Below, piece after piece: positions 43,730-51,712 of a DNA stretch of 64,000 nucleotides; within the stretch, counting starts at the first letter, position 1; each line of letters starts with the position of its first letter. The stretch is from NCBI RefSeq assembly GCF_024138165.1, contig NZ_CP100000.1, forward strand, positions 1,116,001 through 1,180,000, read 5' to 3'. The notes below the pieces were generated by a model. It ran no database searches. It saw only the letters and a list, made by a program, of their open reading frames with translations, and had not been told where the DNA came from. This DNA comes from Halorussus vallis. Its GTDB lineage: Archaea; Halobacteriota; Halobacteria; Halobacteriales; Haladaptataceae. Made by a program: the position numbers and the translations under genes.

Positions 43730-43885
43730 GGCGCGCGCTGGTGCGACTTCGTGTCGCACCCAATCCGCGCGAGGGACGACTGAGCGCCCCGCAGGGGCGT
43801 GAAGGAGTCGGCTGGGGAGGTAGGTGGCTCGCGGTTGCGGTGCGGTTTACTCGTTTGAATCGTGTGAGTGGCAGTCTGTGGTGCG
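43730..43885 (+). repeat. Dispersed structured element, copy C
   Basis: Starts GGCGCGCGC like copy A, with hairpin 1 at 43740-43760 (8-bp stem, TTCGT loop), linker GCGAGGGACGACTGAG, hairpin 2 at 43785-43799 (6-bp stem plus a G-T pair), then GAAGGAGTCGGCTGGGGAGG, GTGGC and TGCGGTTTACTCGTTTG. It ends about 130 bp upstream of the rtcB start. Confidence 0.7.
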
Positions 43886-44019
43886 GTGCTCGTCGTGGTG
43901 CACGAACGATGGCCGGCTCTCGTCTGCAGTTCCATCCTCAGTCTGCTCTACTTCCACCAACTGCCGAAGGCTCGAAGCAGTGCGAAACGTATTCCGGCGC
44001 GAACCCCGAACTCCCGAAC

Positions 44020-45477
44020 ATGGACACCTACGAGGTCGGCGACGTCACGCTCCGGAAGGTGCGGGAGTACGTCTGGGAGATTCCGCGCGAGGGCGACATG
44101 CGCGTCCCCGGGCGGGTGCTCGCCAGCGAACCTCTTCTCGACCAGATCGCCGACGACAAGACGCTCGAACAGCTCAGAAACTCGACCCACCTGCCGGGGG
44201 TCCAGAAGTACAACGTCTGCATGCCCGACGGCCACCAGGGCTACGGCTTCCCGGTCGGCGGCGTGGCCGGCATCGACACCGAGGAGGGCTGCATCTCGCC
44301 GGGCGCCGTGGGCTACGACATCAACTGCGGCGTCAGGATGATGCGGACGAACCTGACCTACGACGACGTGCGGGGCCGCGAGGAGGAACTCGTCGACGCC
44401 CTGTTCGCCAACGTCCCGTCGGGACTCGGCGGCGGCGGCGTGGTCGAGGGCGACATCGACACCGTCGAGGCCATCCTCGACCGCGGGATGGAGTGGGCCC
44501 TCGAAGAGGGTTGGGCCGTCCCGGAGGACCTCGCCCACTGCGAGGACGAGGGCGTCCGCCACGACAGCGACCCCGCGAAGGTGTCCCAGAAGGCCAAGGA
44601 CCGCGGGAAGAACCAGATCGGAAGCCTCGGGTCGGGCAATCACTTCCTCGAAGTCCAGCGCGTGACCGACACCTACCTCGACGACGTGGCCGACGCCTAC
44701 GGCCTCGAGGAGGACCAGATCGTCGTGCTCATCCACTGCGGCAGTCGGGGGCTGGGCCACCAGGTCTGCACCGACTACCTCCGGGACATCGAGAAGTCTC
44801 ACTCGGACCTGCTCGCGAAGTTGCCCGACAAGGAACTCGCGGCCGCGCCCGCCGGAAGCCGACTCGCCGAGGACTACTACGACGCGATGTGCGCGGCCAT
44901 CAACTTCGCGTGGGTGAACCGACAGCTCATCATGCACCGGGTCCGGCAGGTGTTCGAGAAGGTGTTCGGCCGCGACTGGGAGTCGATGGAGATGGACCTG
45001 CTGTACGACGTGGCCCACAACATCGCCAAGAAGGAAACCCACGACGTGGACGGCGAGGAGCGAGAACTCTACGTCCACCGGAAGGGCGCGACGCGGGCGT
45101 TCCCCGCCGGCCACCCCGAGGTGCCCGGCGCGTACCTCGACGTGGGCCAGCCCATCATCATCCCCGGAAGTATGGGCGCGGGGAGCTACGTCCTCCGGGG
45201 CGGCGAGGCGTCGATGGACCTCACCTTCGGCTCGACCGCCCACGGCGCGGGGCGGGTCATGAGCCGAACCCAGGCCAAGCAGGACTTCTGGGGCGGCGAC
45301 GTCCAGGACGAACTCGAACAGCAACACATCTACGTCAAGGCCCAGAGCGGCGCGACCGTCGCCGAGGAAGCGCCGGGAGTCTACAAGGACGTCGACGAGG
45401 TCGTGAAGGTTTCCGACGCGCTCGGTATCGGCGACAAGGTAGCCCGAACCTACCCCGTCTGCAACATCAAGGGGTAG
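44020..45477 (+). CDS. rtcB: RNA-splicing ligase RtcB
   Basis: A 485-aa GTP- and Mn-dependent 3'-5' RNA ligase that joins tRNA exons after intron removal. Motifs: YNVCMPDGHQGYGFPVGGVA, VGYDINCGVRMMRTNL (metal Cys), GSLGSGNHFLEVQ, VLIHCGSRGLGHQV, and the guanylylated His in GSTAHGAGRVMSR. The ATG at 44020 (MDTYEVGDVTLRKVREYV) fits the family; longer frames read through the element C repeat. Its activator archease is encoded upstream. No intein is present. Confidence 0.95.
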   Translation: MDTYEVGDVTLRKVREYVWEIPREGDMRVPGRVLASEPLLDQIADDKTLEQLRNSTHLPGVQKYNVCMPDGHQGYGFPVGGVAGIDTEEGCISPGAVGYDINCGVRMMRTNLTYDDVRGREEELVDALFANVPSGLGGGGVVEGDIDTVEAILDRGMEWALEEGWAVPEDLAHCEDEGVRHDSDPAKVSQKAKDRGKNQIGSLGSGNHFLEVQRVTDTYLDDVADAYGLEEDQIVVLIHCGSRGLGHQVCTDYLRDIEKSHSDLLAKLPDKELAAAPAGSRLAEDYYDAMCAAINFAWVNRQLIMHRVRQVFEKVFGRDWESMEMDLLYDVAHNIAKKETHDVDGEERELYVHRKGATRAFPAGHPEVPGAYLDVGQPIIIPGSMGAGSYVLRGGEASMDLTFGSTAHGAGRVMSRTQAKQDFWGGDVQDELEQQHIYVKAQSGATVAEEAPGVYKDVDEVVKVSDALGIGDKVARTYPVCNIKG

Positions 45478-45604
45478 TGCGGCGGGCGGACTCGGCGTTT
45501 TCGAGCAGCGGCCGGTGCTCGAAGTAGAAGAAACGGAGTTCGGTCGGTCACGGCGGGTCCGGCGAAACGGTTAGTTTTTTATCCTGTTCCGAGAGGAATT
45601 AGGC

Positions 45605-45778
45605 ATGCAACTTCGAAATCCCGCCCTCAGATGGGGAATCGGCCTGTCCAGCGGAACCGTCCTCGCCGCCGTCGCGCTCCTCTTTCTGGAGGGCACGCTC
45701 CAACTGCTCGTCCTCGGAATAGCCGTCCTCGACGCGGTGTTCGTCCAGTGGTTCCTGGGGCAAGCCGCCGAGAACTGA
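45605..45778 (+). CDS. 57-aa two-TM membrane protein
   Basis: MQLRNPALRWGIGLSSGTVL begins helix 1 (GTVLAAVALLFLEGTLQ), then helix 2 (LLVLGIAVLDAVFVQWFLG), ending QAAEN. A strong T-rich box (TTTTTTATCC, about 45574-45583) lies 22-30 bp before the ATG at 45605, supporting a leaderless gene. Family unknown. Confidence 0.6.
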   Translation: MQLRNPALRWGIGLSSGTVLAAVALLFLEGTLQLLVLGIAVLDAVFVQWFLGQAAEN

Positions 45779-45836
45779 CCGAGTCCCTCCTCACGGAGTC
45801 GATACGGGTGTCCGGGTCGGGCGTAGCCTGACCGAA

Positions 45837-45878
45837 TCGGTCGGGTCAGACCGACGGTCGTCGGTCTGACCCGACCGA
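45837..45878. repeat. Perfect 20-bp inverted repeat, 2-nt centre
   Basis: A 20-bp arm (TCGGTCGGGTCAGACCGACG), GT, then its exact complement, 59 bp after the small membrane gene stop and upstream of the next plus-strand gene. Confidence 0.8.
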
Positions 45879-46018
45879 GGACGGACGACGAACCGGACTT
45901 CGCCGACGGGACTGCCGGTGACGCGGACGGCGTGCGGGTGGAGCGCCGGACGGGGTAACTCCCCGGAAGTGACCCCCGACGATAGCTTGAAGCGATTCTT
46001 CGACCTATCCGAACGCGG

Positions 46019-46279
46019 ATGAGTCTCTTCACCGCCGTCGTCGTGTTCGTCGTCGGCCTGGTCTCCGGCACCGTCGTCCGGTGGTTCGCCGGCCTGGCCG
46101 CCGTCGTCGCACTCGTGCTGGTGCTGTTCGGCATCACGAACGTCGACGTCGGACTGGTGAACTACGTCGTCGAACGCTACTATCTGGGCAACGAACTCCT
46201 CTTCCTGTCGGGGTTCCTGTTCGGCATCGACGCCGCGCAGACAAAATCGGTCGTCGACCGGCGTTCTTCGGGCGATTGA
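46019..46279 (+). CDS. 86-aa membrane protein
   Basis: Two to three hydrophobic helices: VVVFVVGLVSGTVVRWFAGL, AAVVALVLVLFGITNVDVGL, then LLFLSGFLFGIDAAQ and a short polar tail (TKSVVDRRSSGD). Family unknown. The ATG at 46019 gives MSLFTAVVVF; no obvious TATA box lies close by. Confidence 0.6.
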   Translation: MSLFTAVVVFVVGLVSGTVVRWFAGLAAVVALVLVLFGITNVDVGLVNYVVERYYLGNELLFLSGFLFGIDAAQTKSVVDRRSSGD

Positions 46280-46410
46280 GTCCTTCTCGTTCCCGAATTC
46301 TCCGCTCTTCGACCGCCGAGGAGTACGTACTCGCCCCATAACTTATGCGTACGATTTCTATATTCTACCCCATAGATTCATATACCCACGGGTCGTAGTA
46401 CAGAGTACGC

Positions 46411-46605
46411 ATGAATTACTACGACCTCGTTCTCGCTCTGATTCCGCTCGCACTGCTCGGCCTCACCGCCGTCCTGACCACCGTCGGCGTCGGACTCACG
46501 GCGGCCGTCCCGATGGCCGGCGTCGTCTCGGTCGGCGTCATCGGCCACGCCATGTTCGTTCGGACGCCGACCGACGCCGGCCCCGCGCCGGTCGCCTCGA
46601 AGTAG
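46411..46605 (+). CDS. 64-aa two-TM membrane protein
   Basis: MNYYDLVLALIPLALLGLTA forms helix 1, and VGLTAAVPMAGVVSVGVIGH helix 2, ending in PTDAGPAPVASK. A CATATACC TATA box at about 46379-46386 is about 25-32 bp before the ATG. It resembles small haloarchaeal membrane proteins I cannot name. Convergent with the 46788 gene across a hairpin. Confidence 0.65.
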   Translation: MNYYDLVLALIPLALLGLTAVLTTVGVGLTAAVPMAGVVSVGVIGHAMFVRTPTDAGPAPVASK

Positions 46606-46720
46606 AAACCGAATCTCCGTCTACGACGTCTCTACTGACTCTTTCCTGCTAACTCTTCTCCGCTCTTTTCGCATCGAACTCTCCGCTATCCAGTGTTCCG
46701 TCCGGCAGATCTTTGAGTTC

Positions 46721-46756
46721 GAGCGGTCGGGCGGCCCTTTGGCCGCCCGACCGCTC
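46721..46756. terminator. 16-bp hairpin between convergent genes
   Basis: GAGCGGTCGGGCGGCC, loop CTTT, exact complement. It lies between the stops of two convergent genes, so it could end both transcripts, although no T tract follows. Confidence 0.55.
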
Positions 46757-46787
46757 TGACCGCTCCGTTCGCCGGCGACGTCCGAAC

Positions 46788-47135
46788 CTACGGCCGGAAG
46801 TCGAACCGCGGACCGTCGTCGTCCGAGTCGTCGGACGGTATCGACGGTCCGTCGACGGTCGGCGGGACGAACGAGCGCTCGGCCGGGTCGACCTCGTCGC
46901 CGTCCTCGTACTTCACGAAGCTAAGGTAGTAGACGTCGCCGCACCCTTCGCCCTCGGTTTCGCTGGCCCCGCAGACGATTTCGACGCCGTCGGCCCGCTC
47001 GTACTCCTCGTAGACCGCCGCGTACTCCCAGCCCTCGAGGGGCGTCGGCGTCACACACTTGTCGGCGAGGTAGGCGTCTCGGTCGAGCGTGGCGACGGAC
47101 CCGCACCGCGGGCAGTAGTACCGAACCCCAGTCAT
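46788..47135 (-). CDS. Small zinc-binding protein, uncharacterised
   Basis: A 115-aa protein with CPRCGSVATLDRDAYLADKC near the N-terminus and a further Cys pair in IVCGASETEGEGCGDVYYLS, enough for one or two zinc sites. The acidic C-terminus (DDSDDDGPRFDFRP) is probably disordered. Family unknown to me. The ATG at 47135 (MTGVRYYCPRCG) places the zinc ribbon at the start. Confidence 0.65.
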   Translation of the reverse strand: MTGVRYYCPRCGSVATLDRDAYLADKCVTPTPLEGWEYAAVYEEYERADGVEIVCGASETEGEGCGDVYYLSFVKYEDGDEVDPAERSFVPPTVDGPSIPSDDSDDDGPRFDFRP

Positions 47136-47338
47136 CGACGGACGTACGCGACCCACGCCCTTAATCGCGGTGGGGGACGGGGGTCGCCGGACGAAGCGGC
47201 GGTTTGGTCGGTCGAAGGGTAGACTGACGAAAAGTAAAGCGTGGGAGACGGCCGCCGAGGCGGCGAAACCGGGCGAGTCGAAGCGACGCCGACGGCCGAT
47301 GAGCAAGACATTTGGCCCGGCCGGGAGAGCGTTGACGT

Positions 47339-48190
47339 ATGATAGACGAGACGGTCGAGGAGATCAGGGAGATGAAGACCCACAGCTCCTCCGTCGTCGC
47401 CGTGAAGGCCGCCCGCGCGCTCCGGGAGTTGCTCGACCGGGAGTTCGCCTCGGTCGAGGAGTTCGAACGCGCGCTCGAACGCAACTCCTCGGCGCTCCGG
47501 CGGGCCAACCCCTCCCACGCCTCGCTGGTGACGACCCAGCGCGCCATCGTCTCGATGGTCACCGACGCCGAGGCCGACTCGGTCGACGCGGCCAAAGCGA
47601 AACTCGAAGACGCCGTCACGGAGGTGAGCGAGCAGGTCGAAACCGCCAAGCGACGGGCGGCCGGCAACGCCGCGGAGTTCTTCGAGGACGGCATGACGGT
47701 GCTGACCCACGACTACTCCTCGACCGTCCTGGAGGCCATCGAGCGCGTCGTCTCGGAGGGCTACTACCTCGACGTGTACGTCACCGAGGCCCGGCCGCGC
47801 TACCTCGGGCGCAAGACCGCCCGGACGCTCGCCGGGATGGACCGGGTGACCACCCACCTGGTCGTCGACGGCGCGTGCGGCCACTACCTGCCCGACTGCG
47901 ACCGCGTGTTCCTCGGCATGGACTGCATCGTCGACGACACCCTCTACAACCGCGTCGGCACGTTCCCGCTGGCGGCGACCGCCGCCGAGGTCGGCGTCCC
48001 GGTCACCGTCGTCGGGTCGTCGGCGAAACTGGTCGGCGAGGGGTTCCGCTTCGAGAACGACTACCGGTCGCCCAGCGAGGTCCTGCTCGAACCCTCCGAG
48101 GGATTCGAGGTCGAGAACCCGGCCTACGACGCCACGCCGACCCGACTGCTCGACACCGTGGTCACCGACGAGGGCGTCCGAGAGTACTGA
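47339..48190 (+). CDS. eIF-2B alpha/beta/delta-related protein (possible ribose-1,5-bisphosphate isomerase)
   Basis: A 283-aa member of the eIF-2B/MtnA/R15P-isomerase family: SSVVAVKAARALRELLDREF at the N-terminal helical domain and a Rossmann C-domain with TEARPRYLGRKTARTLAG, DRVFLGMDCIVDDTLYNRVG and GTFPLAATAAEVGVPVTVVG. Archaeal homologues include ribose-1,5-bisphosphate isomerase of the AMP/RuBisCO pathway; no RuBisCO or deoB-like gene is seen nearby. Haloarchaeal members are often labelled initiation factor 2B-like. The ATG at 47339 (MIDETVEEIREMKT) fits. Confidence 0.85.
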   Translation: MIDETVEEIREMKTHSSSVVAVKAARALRELLDREFASVEEFERALERNSSALRRANPSHASLVTTQRAIVSMVTDAEADSVDAAKAKLEDAVTEVSEQVETAKRRAAGNAAEFFEDGMTVLTHDYSSTVLEAIERVVSEGYYLDVYVTEARPRYLGRKTARTLAGMDRVTTHLVVDGACGHYLPDCDRVFLGMDCIVDDTLYNRVGTFPLAATAAEVGVPVTVVGSSAKLVGEGFRFENDYRSPSEVLLEPSEGFEVENPAYDATPTRLLDTVVTDEGVREY

Positions 48191-48194
48191 CGAG

Positions 48195-48223
48195 GGCGGC
48201 CGAACCGGCGAGATTCGGCCGCC
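48195..48223. terminator. Hairpin between convergent eIF2B-like and binding-protein genes
   Basis: GGCGGCCGAA and TTCGGCCGCC separated by 9 nt, five bases after the plus-strand stop; its position between convergent stops supports transcript termination. Confidence 0.5.
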
Positions 48224-48254
48224 GGTCACCGGTCGCGTCTGCCCATGGCGGGCG

Positions 48255-49472
48255 TCAGAATTCCCCGCGGATGACGTCGGCGACGTGGGCGTGGTCGAAC
48301 AGTTGCTCGCCTTTCGCCGCCAGCGTCTCCAGGCCCCGCCACTCGCCGAAGACGTCGGGATAGAACTGCTTGGCGGCGGCTTCCGTCTGCAGGAGGTTGA
48401 GCACCGGTCCCTGGTAGGAACTGCCGCCGCGGTAGAGTCGGTCGTTCTGGACCGCGGACAGTTGGCTCCCGATAGGGTGGTCGGCCATCAGTTCGATCTT
48501 CTCGTCGAACTCCGCGCGGGTCGCGTGCGAGAACCCGTAGGAGAACACCAGAATCTCGGGGTCGACCTCCAGCAGCGCCTCGTAGTCCCACTCCGCGTAC
48601 CCGCCGTCGATGTGCGGTCCGAACGCGTCGCGGACGCCGAGGTCCTGGTACTGCTTCTTGCCGTTGCCCGTGCCGATGGGGTAGGCGTAGAACGACCCCT
48701 TCTCGAACTGGGAGTTGATCGAGAGCAGGCCTATCTCCGGTCGCTCGGACATCGGGGGAAGTTTCGACTCGAGGTTTCCGACGAACTCGTCGTGGACCGC
48801 CGCCAGCGCCTCGTAACGCTCGCGCTCCTGGAAGACGGCCGCGACCTTCTCGAAGGCCTCGTACAGCGAGTAGTACCGGTAGTCGTGCCACGGCTCGTCG
48901 TCGCGCCGGATGTAGTTGCCGACGATGGGTCCGACGTTGGTCGAGATCTCCGCGAAGTCGCTCCGGGACCACGAGTCGTCGAGTCGGGCGATGAAGTTGG
49001 GGTCCATCAGATGGACGTCGCAGTCGAGTTCGTAGAACGCCTCCTTGGCGATGCCGCCCTCGGCGTGCAACTGGCAGACGCCGTCGAACGAGACGTCGAC
49101 GCCCGGCAGGGAGTCGTAGAACTGCAGCGGCCAGTTCTCGGTGAATATCAGTCCCTGCAGACCGTCGAGTTGACCGAGCGCGATACCCATGTCGCCGTAG
49201 GTGCTGAAGTACGCCATCCACGTCTCGGGCACCGACTCGAACTCGACGTCGCCCATCGGCGCCATCGTCACCGTGTACGGGCCCGAATCGGCGGTCGTGG
49301 TGGCCGCATCGGCGGTCGTCCCCGCCGCGTCGTCGGCGGTCGCCTCCGTCGTCGCTTCGGTCGTCGTCCGGTCGGCGTTCCCGGTACAGCCCGCGAGTCC
49401 GAGCGCCGCGATGCCCGCGCCGGCCGCGAGGAACCGGCGACGCGTCGAACGCTCGTCGTTCGTCCGCCCCAT
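48255..49472 (-). CDS. Iron(III)/siderophore-type ABC substrate-binding lipoprotein
   Basis: A 405-aa exported binding protein. The N-terminus has a Tat motif with three arginines (STRRRFLAAGAGIAALGLAG) ending in the lipobox LAGC, then a Thr/Ala/Asp linker. The mature part is a TroA/periplasmic-binding fold (VPETWMAYFSTYGDMGIALG; DPEILVFSYGFSHATRAEFD; AKQFYPDVFGEWRGLETLAA). Likely captures ferric iron complexes for an ABC importer whose permease and ATPase are not in this window. A DtxR/IdeR-like palindrome overlaps the promoter directly upstream, suggesting repression when iron is sufficient. Confidence 0.85.
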   Translation of the reverse strand: MGRTNDERSTRRRFLAAGAGIAALGLAGCTGNADRTTTEATTEATADDAAGTTADAATTTADSGPYTVTMAPMGDVEFESVPETWMAYFSTYGDMGIALGQLDGLQGLIFTENWPLQFYDSLPGVDVSFDGVCQLHAEGGIAKEAFYELDCDVHLMDPNFIARLDDSWSRSDFAEISTNVGPIVGNYIRRDDEPWHDYRYYSLYEAFEKVAAVFQERERYEALAAVHDEFVGNLESKLPPMSERPEIGLLSINSQFEKGSFYAYPIGTGNGKKQYQDLGVRDAFGPHIDGGYAEWDYEALLEVDPEILVFSYGFSHATRAEFDEKIELMADHPIGSQLSAVQNDRLYRGGSSYQGPVLNLLQTEAAAKQFYPDVFGEWRGLETLAAKGEQLFDHAHVADVIRGEF

Positions 49473-49475
49473 GAA

Positions 49476-49491
49476 TTTAGGCTGGCCTAAA
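49476..49491. promoter_or_regulatory. DtxR/IdeR-type operator overlapping the binding-protein promoter
   Basis: TTTAGGCTGGCCTAAA is an exact dyad (7-bp arms, 2-nt centre) of the TTAGG-N-CCTAA type recognised by iron regulators of the DtxR family (Idr/SirR in haloarchaea). It starts four bases upstream of the ATG at 49472 and abuts the TATA box CATATACTT (about 49491-49499, minus strand), so a bound repressor would cover the start site. Confidence 0.7.
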
Positions 49492-49639
49492 AGTATATGG
49501 CTCCTCCGGTTTTACGTCGTCTCGGTCCTCCTGACGCCTCTGTCGCGGGGTGGGTGCGGTCGCGGCCGGCGACGGGCGGGAAGAAGGGTTTCGACGGTGA
49601 GCCGCTAAGCCGAAGGGAGCGGGCGACGTACCGCCGACG

Positions 49640-50098
49640 ATGGACCCCCGAGAGGAACTCGCGGAGAACTGCGTCGCCGAGACGAAGGCGTACGGCTACA
49701 CGCTGACCATCTGGGGGGCCGGCGCGCTGCTGTTGACGACGTACGGCACGCCGACCGCCGTCGAGATATTCGCCTACGTCACGGGCGCGGTGCTGGGGTT
49801 CGCCGCGCTGGCGGTCGCCGCGTTCGGGCAACTGTTCACGAACGCGACGCCCGAAACCGACCAGCACCTCATCGTCGCGTCGATGGTCCACGTCAGTTCG
49901 ACGCTCGGCAACCTTCTGGTGGCGTTCCTGCTCATCAGGGCCGCGGCCGGCGCAGGGGTGACGGCGTTCGTCGCGTTCGGCGTCGTCGGCTTCCAGGCGA
50001 CGATCACGTACAACGTCCTGTTGCTGTTCGAGCACGCCATCTCGCGGATAATCCTCAAATTCGCGCCCGAGGAGCGGACCGACGAGCAGTTGGGCTGA
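49640..50098 (+). CDS. Hypothetical four-TM membrane protein
   Basis: A 152-aa protein: charged start MDPREELAENCVAETKAYGY, then helices LTIWGAGALLLTTYGTP, FAYVTGAVLGFAALAVAAF, VSSTLGNLLVAFLLIRAAA and VAFGVVGFQATITYNVLLLF, and a cytoplasmic tail (APEERTDEQLG). No family recognised. The ATG at 49640 is the first in frame. Convergent with the C2H2 zinc-finger gene across an inverted repeat. Confidence 0.65.
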   Translation: MDPREELAENCVAETKAYGYTLTIWGAGALLLTTYGTPTAVEIFAYVTGAVLGFAALAVAAFGQLFTNATPETDQHLIVASMVHVSSTLGNLLVAFLLIRAAAGAGVTAFVAFGVVGFQATITYNVLLLFEHAISRIILKFAPEERTDEQLG

Positions 50099-50110
50099 AC
50101 GCCACACCGG

Positions 50111-50145
50111 GCGACCGCGCGACGACGTGGTCGTCACGCGGTCGC
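50111..50145. terminator. 16-bp inverted repeat between convergent genes
   Basis: GCGACCGCGCGACGAC, GTG, GTCGTCACGCGGTCGC; one G-T pair, otherwise perfect. It lies between convergent stops at 50098 and 50164. Confidence 0.55.
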
Positions 50146-50163
50146 GAACCGTCGCGTGATCGT

Positions 50164-50385
50164 TCAATCGCCGCGCGGTCGCTCGTGGTACGCCCGCGCC
50201 TCCTCCCGCGTCACGTTCTGCCACTCGCCGTCGACGCGCACCTGCACCATCCCGTCGGGAATCTCGGCGTCAACCGTCGAGACGTGTTCGTCCTTCAGGT
50301 GTTCGAGGTACCGGTCCTCGGCCGCCGCCTCGGAGGGCGCGACGGCGGTCCAGCCGCATCCCGGCACGTCACAGCGCAACGGCAT
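50164..50385 (-). CDS. C2H2-like zinc-finger small protein
   Basis: A 73-aa protein starting MPLRCDVPGCGWTAVAPSEA with Cys-x4-Cys and a downstream YLEHLKDEH supplying two histidines, a C2H2-type finger, followed by the beta segment DGMVQVRVDGEWQNVTREEA. Short zinc-finger proteins of this kind are common in haloarchaea and some regulate stress or motility genes; the role here is unknown. The ATG at 50385 precedes the finger directly. Confidence 0.7.
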   Translation of the reverse strand: MPLRCDVPGCGWTAVAPSEAAAEDRYLEHLKDEHVSTVDAEIPDGMVQVRVDGEWQNVTREEARAYHERPRGD

Positions 50386-50491
50386 TCTCGTTCGCCGGAA
50401 ACCAGCACCGACTGATAAAGATTGCCAAACGTGGCGAAAAAGTCGTCGCGACGGCGAGCCTACTGCGCTACTTCGCGCCCTTCAGACTGCG

Positions 50492-51595
50492 CTACTCCAC
50501 GTCGGCCCACTCGCCGCGCTCGTCGCTCTCCTCGACGGCCGAGAGGACGCGCTGGACCGCCAGGCCGTCCTCGAAGTCGGGGTGGTAGTCGTCGCGGTCG
50601 CCCGAAACGGTACGGAGGAACTCGTAGTTCTCGTGGACGAAGGTGTGCTCCCACCCGATGACGTGGCCCGGGGGCCACCAGTGATCGACGTAGGGGTCCG
50701 ACTCATCTGTCACGAGCACCGTCTCGTAGCCCCGGTCGTCGCCCCGGAGCACTTCGAGTTCGTTCAGCCGTTCGAGCGAGAACTTCAGGCTCCCCTCCGA
50801 GCCGTGTATCTCGACGGTGTGGTCGTTCTTGTGCCCGTTGGCGAACCGCGAGGCCTCGAAGGTGGCCATCACGCCGTCTTCCATCTCGGCCTGCGCAGAG
50901 TAGGCGTCGTCGACGGTGACGGGGCGAGTCTCGTCGCTTCCTTCCACCGGACGCTCGTCGACGAACGTCCGGAGGTGTCCGGAGACGCGTTCGACGTCGC
51001 CGACGAGGAAGCGCGCGAGGTCGATGGTGTGGGCGCCCAAGTCGCCGAGCGCGCCGCTGCCGGCCAGGTCCTCGTCGTTGCGCCACGACCACGGCGCCTC
51101 GGGGTCGACCAGCCAGTCCTGGAGGTAGCGCCCGCGGAAGTGGTGAATCTCGCCGAGTTCGCCGTCCTCGATCAGGTTCTTCGCGTACTGGATGGCCGGT
51201 ACGAACCGGTAGTTGAACGCGGTGGCGGTGGGCACGCCCGCGTCGGCGGCGGCGTCGGCCATCCGCTCGGCGCTCTCGACGTCGTTGGCCAGCGGTTTCT
51301 CGCAGAGGACCGGCACGCCCGCCTTCAGCGCCGCGATGGAGGGTTCCTCGTGGACGTGGTTCGGTCCGAGATTGTAGAAGACGTCGACTTCCTCGATGGC
51401 CTCGTCCCAGTCGGTCGCGGTGGTCGCGAAGCCGAGGCGGTCGGCCGCCTCCGCCAGGGCCTCCTCGTCCCGGCCGACGAGGACGTGGCGCTCGACGTCC
51501 GGAGCGTCGGGGAAGAACATCGGGAGTCGAGCCATCGCGTTCGCGTGGGCCTTGCCCATGAACCGGTAGCCGAGTACTCCGACCTTGAGGGTCAT
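50492..51595 (-). CDS. Gfo/Idh/MocA-family oxidoreductase
   Basis: A 367-aa NAD(P)-dependent sugar dehydrogenase-type protein. The Rossmann start is KVGVLGYRFMGKAHANAMAR, with the dinucleotide loop and conserved CEKPLANDVESAERMADAA. The C-terminal domain has the signature GALGDLGAHTIDLARFLVGD. Substrates range from inositol and glucose derivatives to biliverdin; undecided. The ATG at 51595 directly precedes the Rossmann strand. A sugar isomerase/epimerase gene sits about 1.1 kb away on the same strand, hinting at a common polyol or sugar pathway. Confidence 0.9.
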   Translation of the reverse strand: MTLKVGVLGYRFMGKAHANAMARLPMFFPDAPDVERHVLVGRDEEALAEAADRLGFATTATDWDEAIEEVDVFYNLGPNHVHEEPSIAALKAGVPVLCEKPLANDVESAERMADAAADAGVPTATAFNYRFVPAIQYAKNLIEDGELGEIHHFRGRYLQDWLVDPEAPWSWRNDEDLAGSGALGDLGAHTIDLARFLVGDVERVSGHLRTFVDERPVEGSDETRPVTVDDAYSAQAEMEDGVMATFEASRFANGHKNDHTVEIHGSEGSLKFSLERLNELEVLRGDDRGYETVLVTDESDPYVDHWWPPGHVIGWEHTFVHENYEFLRTVSGDRDDYHPDFEDGLAVQRVLSAVEESDERGEWADVE

Positions 51596-51712
51596 GTCGT
51601 GGTCGTACTCCGGCGAGGGGCTTAGTATTTCATGACCGAGTAAAAGCGGCAACTCCGCGTCGGGCGGGGTTGGATGGGGTCGGCGCTCGTCGCGTCCTTG
51701 GCGCTCGCCCGG

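Larger units (their letters stand above)
43359..44019. other. 661-bp gap between archease and rtcB with two elements
   Basis: Contains element copies B (43580-43655, minus) and C (43730-43885, plus), and a GAAAGCCCC motif at about 43451. A GC dyad CGCCC/GGGCG lies at about 43542-43554. Likely rtcB TATA-like AAACGTATTCC at about 43985-43995. No credible ORF; the in-frame extension upstream of rtcB reads through the repeat. Confidence 0.5.

Noticed and set aside
43669-44019. Long N-terminal extension of RtcB
   Set aside because: The extension reads through dispersed element C and does not fit RtcB proteins, which start near MDTYEVGDVTLRK.
43948-45327. A 459-codon minus-strand ORF opposite rtcB
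   Set aside because: Shadow of RtcB, whose metal and guanylylation motifs are intact.
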